Shown here piece after piece: positions 1-9,559 of a DNA stretch of 64,000 nt. Within the stretch, counting starts at the first letter, position 1; the number at the start of each line of letters is the position of its first letter. Under the pieces are notes generated by a model. It searched no databases, was not told where the DNA came from, and worked only from the letters and a program-made list of their open reading frames with translations. Position numbers and translations under genes: made by a program. Source of the stretch: Zanthoxylum bungeanum (lineage: Eukaryota > Streptophyta > Magnoliopsida > Sapindales > Rutaceae); NCBI GenBank assembly GCA_019454045.1, contig SKCR01037648.1:25340-89339 (forward strand), in the 5' to 3' direction.

Positions 1-267
1 CCTTTTTAGTCAAAATAAAAAACACAAGAAAAAAAAAAAAAAACAAAAAACAAAATATTTTTGTAATTTTTGAAAATTTTTCAATTTTGTTTTTGTATTT
101 TTCGAAAAATTTTGGAGTAAAAATAAAAACAACACACAAACTAAAAACGAGGTACTGATCAACTAATTCCCTCCCCCAAACTTAAATTAGACATTGTCCC
201 CAATGTCTTAAACAATAGAAGAAGTGTTTAGAATATAATACATGGCTAGCTGAAATTCTATAAGAAA
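1..267 (-). other. Noncoding tail of G1 downstream of the LOG-like gene
   Basis: A/T-rich DNA with a long A run near 30-45 on the plus strand. It matches the stretch after the LOG-like gene in G2 (about 31133-31400), including the motif around 'cattggggacaat'. No ORF or structured element seen. Confidence 0.6.
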
Positions 268-922
268 TTAAAGGTTAAGGTCCAGATTAATCCTACGCCT
301 CTTACCACGATCGTCCTCGGACCAATTATCTTTGAAAGGATAGGGTCAACTCGTGGTTCATAGGCTATGAGTTGGTCTATTAGATCCGGAGCAGTTCTGG
401 CAGTAAAGAGGAGTTCTTTCAAAGGTTTCGACACGAACCCATTTCTCCGAGCATCATCAAGAAACACACAAGAAAATCATAAAATCCATCAATGTTGAGC
501 AGTCCAAGCGGTTTCTGGTCTATGTTCAGGTTCGCCCAAGATAGCACAATAAAAATTTCCTCCAATGTACCCAAGCCACCTGGCAAAGCGATAAAAGTAT
601 CAGCACGATTAATCATTTCTACCAGTCGTTCAGACATACCTGGCACGATCAGTTCCTCTCCGTTTGATGATCCAATAAGATTTGCCTCTGCCAAGGGTTT
701 TGGGATGATTCCCAAAACATGACTGCTTTCTTCCTGTACAGCCTTTGAAACGATCCCCATAAGTCAGAGATTGCCTCCGCCATATATTAAGTGCATATTC
801 CTTGCAGCTAAGACTCGACCCAATTCATGTGCTGCTGCTTCTACGTATTGTGGTTTAGTACCAACACTACTACTGCAAAACACACAGATGTTTTCAACTC
901 GTCTTCTTGAAGTGGCTTCCAT
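268..922 (-). pseudogene. LOG-like: Captured LOG-type cytokinin riboside 5'-monophosphate phosphoribohydrolase, broken copy in G1
   Basis: LOG enzymes release active cytokinin free base from cytokinin riboside 5'-monophosphate, in the cytosol and nucleus in plants. Start is the ATG at 922 and the expected stop is TAA at 270-268, giving about 218 codons, a normal plant LOG length. An N-terminal Rossmann-type strand (NICVF) leads to the nucleotide-binding glycine motif (GGGNL), then IIPKPL, and the hallmark PGGLGTLEE is intact. The C-terminal part continues in another frame through FLDDARRNGF. Lesions: a TGA right after GGGNL, a frameshift near codon 155-160 and a one-base loss near the end. 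It has no introns, whereas plant LOG genes normally have several, so it looks like a captured mRNA. It lies downstream of ORF2 at the same place as the copy in G2. It is not functional as written. Confidence 0.85.
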
Positions 923-973
923 GTTTTACTCTGGATGTCTTCAAAGTGCAATGATGAGTTGAATTTATAATAC

Positions 974-1544
974 CTGAAAAGGGTGAGTAAAATAATAGCA
1001 CTAGTACCTGCCAAATGACAATTATTAGTTAAACAAATCGTGATAGTCAAAAAGTTCTGGATCTTGTCAGAGAAAATATAACAAAACAAATTACAATTAT
1101 TAGGAAAAGATAAAGAGATATAATATTTACAAGAAAAGTAGCGGCTTGATTGACGTCTATGCGTCAGGGACAAGCTTCCCATCCAATTTTCTTATAAATT
1201 GGCAACAGGGTCTTTTTGAGTCAGATTCCCAAGACTTAACAGTTGTCTTTCTTTTTGAAATTGTGTATGTAATTTGCGAAGGCTATGTGAACATATCCAC
1301 TAGGATGCGTCTCAAGAGTTGAAGATATATCATCTAAAGACTCCTTACTCAAGCCATCCCTAATGAATTTAATTTTGTCTTCGCGATTATCGACACCATT
1401 CCTAAAGAACGACAACGAGTATTGCAATTCCATCGTGCACATTTGTAACAAACACCCATTTGTTTTAGCTCTACTGTTTCTTTGCAGGGTGTTTCTTTTC
1501 TTCCAAAACCAGGCAGATGTGAATAAAAGAGTCAGAAGACTCAC
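974..1544 (-). other. Possible retained intron between ORF2 and the LOG-like gene (G1)
   Basis: On the minus strand a strong plant donor, CAG followed by GTGAGT, begins at 1544, and a pyrimidine-rich acceptor ending TTTTCAG lies at 974. This 571-nt interval corresponds to 29836-30410 in G2, where donor and acceptor are also present. Splicing would bring the LOG start codon close to the upstream exon. No transcript evidence is available here. Confidence 0.35.
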
Positions 1545-1705
1545 CTGCCAATCAGACCCGTGCTTCAATTACCCAACGAATGTCATTAGGAACACCTGGA
1601 ATTTTTAGTAGTCTCATCTGTTCCAAGCGAACTTTGTAAACTTTCATCAAGATTTTTTAGGGAGAGAAGGAAATTACTTGTGAAGATTTACGAGAGCTTC
1701 TTCCT
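1236..1705 (-). pseudogene. ORF2 of G1 (Cys/Arg-rich protein), interrupted by element A
   Basis: Its start codon is at 11733-11731 on the far side of element A, so only seven bases of the ORF lie there; the rest runs from 1705 to about 1236. It aligns with ORF2 of G2 (29673-30137) and with a fragment in G3. The best-conserved part is near the C-terminus: FIRDGLSKESLDDI, then LETHPSG. The middle Cys-rich segment is out of frame here. Like G2 it has a TGA immediately before the GTGAGT donor-like site. Function unknown; see the G2 entry. Confidence 0.6.
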
Positions 1706-1820
1706 TGTTGGATAATATGACCCATAGCGTCACTATTTGTACAGATCACGTGTTGTTGTACAAATTAACTATGTGACAAGGAAATTGCACTCTCATCATT
1801 TGTGATTAGATCACCATAGA

Positions 1821-1828
1821 TATATAAA
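1821..1828 (+). promoter_or_regulatory. TATA-box candidate in the copia A 5' LTR
   Basis: TATATAAA, in a block (about 1800-1850) conserved in the LTRs at 9560, 16777, 18878, 26997 and 58081. It is the likeliest LTR promoter core. The alternative is the TATATATAAG stretch near 2006-2016. Confidence 0.45.
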
Positions 1829-2759
1829 TGAAGAGAGGTCCATATGATTAGTTCCTGGATTGAGATGATATGAGACAGTATCAATCCCCGAAGGATTAAT
1901 CATTAAATATCCCTAGCCGAAGTATTATCGAGACTGGACATCGATAATGCGGAATAGGCTAGTATTGCACTTGTGCGTGTTGTGAGGGCACAACGGCATA
2001 GTTCTCATATATATAAGTATTGGATACTTATGCAAGTGCGATAGGAGGTCGTGTTTCACCGATGGTACGGGAAACAGCTTCGCTCTGGATAGACCCCTCG
2101 GAATCCCATTGGTATTATGACTATGTGTCTATGGGAGGCCGAATCGAGGTAGGTGTGTATAGTCTTAACCTGAGACTTGCATCGCTAATACTTGCGATAA
2201 TCGGTAAACTCTGGTCTTGGTGGTACAGGGCTTTAACCGGTTCTGGGTACACCGCTTCTGGGTTTATCAGGGAGTCGTAGTGTATTGGGTGTGATGTCGA
2301 GACGGAAGTGTCACTTCAGTCATATTGGAGTAGATGTCACGCAGGATATGGTACTAGTGCTCTTGAGTGTTGCGCAACCAATCGGGATATTGTGACCAGG
2401 TCATGTATATCCGATTATAGAGACTATGTTACCAGACATCCGACATGTGTTTCGGACGGGGCAGACACTTATCCAGCCCCAGCCCTAGCACGTGATTATC
2501 CGATACTGGGCCGATATACACAATACTACGGTATTCTACGCTTGATACAGATCTATATATTCCTGTAAGAATATTTCTGGAGAATTGGGTAGGCATGGCG
2601 CTTTGCTAGAAGCCAACCTTGTCTTGTAAATCGATATAAACGTAGTACGAGGTACTTACGTGTTCGGACAGTCCGACGATCGTATTTACTGCCAACATAT
2701 CCGGAGATCTCATGGGTCGGTTCCCGAAGATTCACCGATGACGTATTACTCGCACTTTG

Positions 2760-3008
2760 ATTAATCTGGGATTAATTAGAAGAGAGAGATAGAATTAATC
2801 TGGGATTAATTCGATGAGAGAGAAAATTAATCTGGGATTAATTGCGGAGATATTTTATCTCGGATAAAATATCGTTAAAGAGAGAGAACGATTAATTTGG
2901 AATTAATCGATAAATTAATATATTTGATATTAATCGAAATTGGATTTCGACGCGGAATTAAAATTAGATTTTAATTCGGGCGAACGAATTAATTTAGAAT
3001 TAATTCGT
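2760..3008 (+). repeat. Array of nine short hairpins with T-N-G triloops in the copia LTR
   Basis: Nine inverted repeats in 249 bp. Perfect ones with 3-nt loops: 2760-2776 (stem 7, TGG), 2792-2812 (9, TGG), 2825-2843 (8, TGG), 2849-2873 (11, TCG), 2889-2909 (9, TGG), 2935-2949 (6, TGG), 2955-2977 (10, TAG), 2984-3008 (11, TAG). The one at 2914-2934 has a 5-nt loop here but is a perfect TTG triloop with a 10-bp stem in the second LTR. The same array is present in every copia LTR of the window. Confidence 0.9.
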
Positions 3009-3868
3009 TAGCGACGTGAATAGTGAATTCGCTAGGCGTAATCACTTAATTACGACGCGACGGAAAATTCGTTAATTTGGAATTAGCGAACCCGAGCCCG
3101 AGAGTGATTGCGAGCGCATTCGCATTTCGAATTCGAGCGCGGCACGCGAGTCACATCAAGCGTCAAATCGCTAGTCGCGTCAATCGTCAAATCAATTGTC
3201 ACTTTGAGTGATATGACTTGACAATATGTCACTTTATTAAAGTGAATAGATGTGATGTGACTTAAAGTAAAAGTAGAAATGATGGGTAATAATTTGATTG
3301 AAAGCTTTTGCTTTAATTTTAAATAGAAAAAGTAAATGGTTTATTATATATATATAATTTTGGAAATTAAATATAAACCTTTTTACATTTTTTATTTCTA
3401 AATTATCCCTCTCTCTCACATGCAAGACAGAATACGTTTTTCTCTCTTTTCCCTCTTTTCCCTCTTCTTCTTCTCTTCTCTTCTCACGGCATTGTGCCGA
3501 TTTCTTTTCTTTAAATTTTTTGGTTTCACGAAAATTGAGAAGCAAGATGAAGATGATTAGTGCTAGCACACTCTAGGAGTGATACAAAGGTGATAGGGAA
3601 GTGAATTTGTGAGCATGGAAGCTTGAAGCTTGGAGCTTCAATGGAGTCTTGCATGGCCGAAAATGGTGAAGATCTACACGCCCAAAACCGAGCAGTCCAC
3701 TGACTTTGGAAGCCATTGCCGAGCATGTTGAGGAGCAAAAACGCACCTTGTTCTTCATTTCATCAAAACCGAAATTCAAAGTGAGTATATTCCGCACCTC
3801 CTTTGATGTGTTCATATGTGGTTTTTATGCATGTTTTGTGATCCTTGGACTTGATTGAACTCCAACAA

Positions 3869-3882
3869 TGGTATCTAGAGTC
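3869..3882 (+). other. Primer binding site of copia A (tRNA-Met-like)
   Basis: TGGTATCTAGAGTC one base after the 5' LTR. The first seven bases match the usual initiator-Met primer site; an extra base sits before GAG. Confidence 0.7.
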
Positions 3883-5877
3883 ATTGATGCATGAAATCCG
3901 AAATTAGGGTTCTTGAGTGATTTGGGGCTTTTTGATTTTGGCTTGATTCTGACAAATTGATTGTGTTAGAATGCTTATATATGATCTAATTTGAGATATA
4001 TGTAATCAATTTGACAAAAAAATCATTGGATTGATTTTCCCCAATTTGCAAATTTTTGGTCAAAACTTTAATTTGGGTAAACTCGATTTAGGCATGATTT
4101 GGTTGAATTGTTTGATGCATTATGCTTGAATGAGGTTGAATTGAAGTTGTGCATGATCAATTTCAAGAAAATTGGATTAGATCAATTTTCCCCAATTCTT
4201 AGGTTGGATATGAAACTTTAATTGGGTAAAATGTGTTTAAAGCATGTTTTAATTGAATTGGATGTTTAAGTATGCTTAGAACATGTTTAATTGAGATTGT
4301 GTGTGGTCAATTTCATGAAATTGGATTGGATTCAATTTTCCCCAAATTGGAGGCTTGGCCGAAAATGGAATAACCTAATGTCTTGGTAATTTTGTTTTGT
4401 TTGATCATTGGATGACTTAAAACAATTGGTTAATGTTGTTTTGAAGTTCAATTGGATTGAATTTTGATTTGGAACATTTTTCCCTTTTAAAGTGGCTTGG
4501 CCGATTTTAAAGGACATGAAATTCATTGTAATTTTGTTGTTTGATTCATTGGATGAATTGAATTGATTTGGGAAATTATGATTGTGGACTCAATTGGATT
4601 GAAACCGAATCGAATTGAAAAACCCCTAATTGCCGAGACTTGATAGCATGTTAATTGGGTTTGATTTTAATTGAATTGTGTTGGACACTATTTGGTTGTT
4701 AAAGTGCATGATTAATTAGGCTAATTGATATTTTAGAAATGTTAATTGGGTAATTGATTGTGTATTACACTTAGGTTAATTAATTGTGAAATTTGGAATT
4801 TTATAAGTTAATTAATTTGGGCTTATTTTGGAAATTGGGCTTGTTAGGTTGTAATTGGGCTTTTGGGCTTTGTTGTAACAAAGTTGGGTTTAGGCAAAAT
4901 TGGTTGGATCCAATTAGGCCCAAAACCGAATCCAAAAGGTCCAATTATGACTTAATGGACCTTAATTATTTAATTGGGCCTAATGGGCCAAAATTAATTT
5001 AAAGGCTTATGGGGTAACTCCCGGATTGGATTTTGGTTGTTCGGTTTGACCCGAGTTGACCAAAAGTCCACGCCTATAGAAATTAATTAAAAGCCCATTG
5101 GACTTTAATTAAATAAAACATTAGATGTTAATCGGGCTTTGAGACCCGTTGCGATTAAATTTGGAATTTAAGTCGTAAAGGTTCGTTATAAAAAGTGTAA
5201 TATTTAATTTAGAATTAAATAATGAATTAGAATTAAATACGTATTAAATTGGATTTAATTATGTAATTTAATTTAATTCGTAGAAATTGTACTTTGAGTA
5301 CGTGTTCGCAAAACGAGTTTGACTCGAACAAAAATCAAATCTTTGTTTGAACATTGGATGATCACTAATATTCAAGATTAATTAATTTGATTGATTGATT
5401 GATAACATGCTTGTATGAATACATGGTTGTGATGTTTGAATAATGTATATCGGATGGATATTAGTCGGGTTGGGCGATTTTGGAAATTGTAATAAATTTG
5501 ATTTATTAAATTGGACCTGCGTGTCCAGCCTTATCTCCTATTTTTCTTTGTATTCTCTTCTCACCTATTCCCCTCCATGTAAAAGAGGTTTCTTTAGAAG
5601 TGTAGTGTAACGGGTAGAAGTAATACAAGTGCTAGCGGGAGAGAGAAAGTGAGAGATTTGATCTAGGATCAATGTAAAATATCCATCCGCATATCATTAT
5701 TATTTTATTTCATACTCGCTTTATTATGTGTTTAGAATGCATGCTTAAGGGTGTATGATGATGAGACCTTAACAAAGATAATTAAATTGGTAGCCAATTT
5801 GCACGCGAAAAACCCTCGTTAAATATCATGCGTTTTTCCTTCCATTGAGTGATTCTTACTCAAGATCCGAGATTGGC

Positions 5878-6261
5878 AGGGGTTTTGGCCAAAGTCAAGC
5901 CCTTGTCCATCAAAGATGTGTTTTAATCACGAGGCTTTGTTCCATATCGGTGTCGTGTCCAAGTTGTGGTTTGTTGGCCAAAGTCAAGACCACTTCTTGT
6001 CCATTGACATTGATTACGAAGCTTCCATGTCAATGGGTCCGCGCTTGACTGGAATCATTAGGTTTGTTGTGCCAAAGCCAAGGCCTAGTTGATTCAGAGG
6101 AAATAGGTTAGGGTATACATTCGATGTATAGGCATATATAAGATATATGTTTGGGACTTGGATGTCCACCTACTGGATCTAGGAGTTGGATGAGATCCAA
6201 TTGATCTTCGAGATCTACCTAGTTAATTATCATACAATTTGTTGGCCAAAGTCAAGATTGT
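5878..6261 (+). promoter_or_regulatory. Four hairpins with a constant loop (GGCCAAAGTCAAG) in the copia A leader
   Basis: Loop cores at 5887-5899, 5976-5988, 6071-6083 (degenerate, GCCAAAGCCAAGG) and 6244-6256. Each is bracketed by its own complementary arms: AGGG/CCCT, GTGGT/ACCAC, an AGG/CCT-based stem extended by AATCA/TGATT, and ACAAT/ATTGT extended by TATCA/TGATA. Units 1, 2 and 4 carry a self-complementary TTGGCCAA at the loop. The array lies between the 5' LTR and the gag position, where retroelement packaging and dimerisation signals usually lie. That role is my inference. Confidence 0.75.
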
Positions 6262-6431
6262 GTGATATTTAACGGGATCCTAGCCCACTAGGAAACACGG
6301 TTTCCCGAGTACTCGACAGAGGGTTAGAGGCTCGACGAAAAATAGTGGGAGGCAAGTATTGAATTTGCAACATTCGTTCGAATACTCGCTAAACACGCTC
6401 ATTTTATTTTATTTCGTCATTAGATTAAATG

Positions 6432-6689
6432 TTAGTTGGACTAATATTTAAATTGTTGTTTTAATAAACAGTTGGACTGTATTATACTTGATTATATATA
6501 ATTGGATTATATTAATCAATATATTTGAATTAATTAATTTCAGTTTACAGTTGATTTTATAATTGGATTATAGTAATCAATGTAATTGAGGTTAATTAAT
6601 TTGGATTATATTTGATTATATAGTTGGACTATTATAATCATTATAATATATAAAGTACCACTAATCGTTGATTAAATAGTTGGACTATT
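6432..6689 (+). repeat. Six TGG-loop mini-hairpins upstream of the gag position, copia A
   Basis: Perfect stems with loop TGG and differing arms: 6432-6444 (TTAGT), 6468-6480 (ACAGT), 6496-6512 (ATATAAT), 6558-6572 (TATAAT), 6620-6632 (ATAGT), 6675-6689 (AATAGT). B and C carry the same series, and AU has three just upstream of its gag start. Confidence 0.8.
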
Positions 6690-7289
6690 GTAATCAAGAT
6701 AAAATTGAAAAGTTGGATATTTAAAATATAATCTAGGATTAAAATATTTTAAATGATTTAATTTTCAAATTGGGAATATAATAGGTTACTTTATTTGATA
6801 AAATAACTTATTATACCTTAGCCCAAAATTAAGCAAGATAAGTAGAGCATAAAATCTTTGGAAGATTTTTGTTATGATGACTTTAATGCTTAATTTAATA
6901 TACTTGTCATAAATCTAATTTTGGATTTAAGAAGTATTAAAATTGCAATTTATAATTCTTGGAGAATTAATTGACTATTCATGTAAAGTCAAAGTTTGCA
7001 ATTGGGCATGTAGCACGAGGTGCACATTCCTTTCAATATTCTAAAAACCAAGGCTTGGCCTAAGTTTCCTAAAATATTGAAAAGGATAATTGACATATCC
7101 CAAAGTGACTACCATTTGGATATGGAAGACACGAAGGAATTAAAGAAAGGGCGAGGCTCTAACTTTAAAAATGTTTGTCTTAGTTATGTTCACAGCTAGT
7201 ATTGAAATTAGATTTTAAATACTTAGTGTGGTACATAAAATATATGTATTGATATTCAGAATCTGCTTTGAGCAGGATACTGACTTCAA

Positions 7290-9545
7290 GCTGAGATTCC
7301 TCTGCGAATCGGAAACGGGACGAAAGTCGCTGTTTCGACCGTAGATACCTAAGTTTAGGAACTACCCTTAGGGTATATGCTTGAATTAGGAACTGTTATA
7401 ATGTAACTAGTTTGACTAGAGACATTATCTCTTTATCAGTGTTTAATCCGTTGCGGATAAAACCTTTATATTATAGAACACTGAGTGTTTTATTATATAA
7501 AGATGATACTGAGATAAACACATTAGATGTGAATAACAGAATTTATATTTTGAATATAAATAAAATCTCAAACATATAAATTGACAAATAAATAGCTCAA
7601 ATTGATTTGATCAATAGAGACTTATTCGTGGCATTGTTGTCTAGGACACAATTTAACGAGACTCGTATATCCACACTTTTGAAGAGTGGATACTAGGACT
7701 GATTTGACTATTCAAATAAGGTCTGCGAATCTAGTTTATAGGTAAAGTACCTAAAATACTATTTACTTGGTAATAGTGTAAGTGCCACCGATCTGTTAGC
7801 CCTATTCATGGTGAAGTTAGTGGGCCCATATCTAGCTAGGCTAGATGTGAACATGAATATTTCGTGACCTTAACGGATGTGGCATCACGTTATGGTTATG
7901 TGTTTCTTTTGAAGAACACAAATCAGAAACTTTAAAGTTTCGACACGAAATACACAAACAGATCGGCTATAGCATTATTCCGCCACGGTAAGACCGTAAT
8001 GGAAAATACTTTAGCAGTAAGTTTCTCGTATACTTGAAAGAGTATAGTATTCTTTCAATGAGGACTCCTCTTGGAACACGTCATTTTGACGGTGTGTCCG
8101 AACAGGATTAACCGAATTTTGTTAGACATAATAAGGTTAATCACGAGTCGCTTAAGCTACCATTTCCTTCAATAGGATATGTACTAACAGTGCAAAACTT
8201 ATTTAGAATAAGGTTCCATATAAATCTGTTTGACAGATATCGTATAGGATATGAACAGGAAAGAAACGAGGTTTCTCATTCCTGACAATTTGGGTATGCT
8301 AGGCATAACGTTTGGATGATACCAAACTAAGGACCCAAATTGGATAAGTGCCAATATAGGTTATCCTATGGAAACCATAAGTATAGTACTTATACATCTC
8401 ACTAGAGAACAATTAGATTGTTGCTCTCCATGCGGTTTTCCTAAGAGGAATACCGATATGCAGTGGCAAGTGGGAGGATAGTATAACTCGATGAAAATCG
8501 GAGTAATACTATTCTAGGCACTGAATCTTAATGGAACATATATAGTTCATCAAGGATGAAACTATACCATTAATCTTCGAATACACAAGAACAAAGGAAG
8601 TGATACGAGGTATCGACTCCCTATTATGACAAAGTGTCATGAGTCCGAAATGGATCCATGTATATCAATATGTTTGGATTGAAGCAAGCATAGGGTTCTT
8701 GGAACTGACGTTTTGAAATAATCAAAATAGTTTATGATTTGACTCAAAACGAAATAATTCTTGTGTATATAAGGAGGTTAGTGGGAGAGGGCACTGACAA
8801 TGAAATTCCCATAAAACACTCGGTGAAAGCTTGGCTTTCATAAGAAATTCTCCGTAGAATTCTGGGAGTAACAACCTTTATTCAAGGAATAAAGATCTAC
8901 TGGGCTAGATTTGGAGTTGGTAACACTCTCTGAGAAATTCTACATTTAAAATGTACTTGTATTGGTGTCTCATACGCTTTGAGCATATGGAGTCACAATC
9001 GGGTCAATCCAAGTGATAGTCATTGGATTGAAGATTAAGAACATCAGTTAGTATCTGAGAGAACTAAAGATGTTGTCTTAAATTATGGAGATGGAGAACT
9101 TGAAGTGACTGGGATCACTGTGCAAGTTTCCAAACCGGTAAATACTACTGCGGTACTATAAAGTTTGAACACTGGGACAGTGAGCTGGAAATCTTCCGAG
9201 CAAGATAACTGTTGCCGAATTAACAACAAATACGGATTATTGCTGCAGCTAAGGCAGCAATAGAAGCCATTTGGATCGATAATAAATCTAATTAGATTAG
9301 ATATAGTTCTGTTAGCAGCTGAGCTAGGCGTCAGCACAGGCTAAAGAATTAAAGGTCTCATCGACGATCCAGATATATACTTCTATATCATCTGATTCGT
9401 TCGGATCATACATCGTGGCGATGTGATGATCGTGTAAATCGCGTCAGACGATAATTAAGCAAATCCGCTGACGAAAACCTTTCCTCAGCAATTTGAGCGA
9501 ATTGTACATAGTTCGGGTGTTAGACACTCGAGTGACTGGCTATGT
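7290..9545 (+). pseudogene. Fossil copia pol (protease-integrase-RT-RNase H remnant) of A
   Basis: Nucleotide-level and collinear with pol of AU. About 7290-7600 matches the protease-distal part, 7620-7740 the integrase zinc-finger region, 7790-7960 the integrase core start (HTDVCGP equivalent), 8100-8480 the integrase tail, 8750-9000 RT remnants, and 9060-9540 RNase H (DADPLTK-type end). It has many stops and small deletions, and no ORF longer than about 85 codons. B and C share the same changes, so the decay is older than their insertions. Confidence 0.85.
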
Positions 9546-9548
9546 GCC

Positions 9549-9559
9549 AAGTGGGAGAT
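9549..9559 (+). other. Polypurine tract of copia A
   Basis: AAGTGGGAGAT directly abuts the 3' LTR. The same tract occurs in B (26986-26996) and, reversed, in AU (40963-40973). Confidence 0.85.

Larger units (their letters stand above)
1706..3867 (+). repeat. 5' LTR of copia A
   Basis: TG...CA ends, 2162 bp. TATA-like TATATAAA lies at 1821-1828, about 115 bp from the start, and a second TATATATA-like stretch near 2006. The middle (2760-3008) holds nine triloop hairpins. CT-rich DNA at about 3400-3490 may lie near the R/U5 part. Short ORFs here recur in other LTR copies only because the LTRs are homologous. Confidence 0.92.
3868..7289 (+). other. Leader and gag-position region of copia A, no intact coding sequence
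   Basis: About 2 kb of AT-rich leader with scattered short palindromes, then the constant-loop hairpin array (5878-6261), a polypurine-like 'tagtgggaggcaag' near 6345-6358, the TGG hairpin series (6432-6689), and about 600 bp up to the decayed protease. In the related element AU the gag gene sits at the last position; here no zinc knuckle or gag-like frame is visible. Confidence 0.7.

Noticed and set aside
268..922. A genuine host LOG gene with its own promoter
   Set aside because: Intronless, broken, and placed between ORF2 and the gypsy 3' region exactly as in a second gypsy copy. It is element cargo.
2020..2568. ORFs of about 86 codons in the copia LTR that recur at 9875, 10162 and 58397
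   Set aside because: They recur because the LTRs are homologous. Other LTR copies (solo, B, AU) break the frame, and no protein family is recognisable.
3869..3882. tRNA gene fragments at the Met- and Asp-like sites
   Set aside because: Only the 3' tRNA complement is present next to LTR ends; these are primer binding sites.
5878..6261. CRISPR-like array of short repeats
   Set aside because: Only four units, unequal spacing, arms that pair with each other, plant retrotransposon context and no cas genes. It is a hairpin array.
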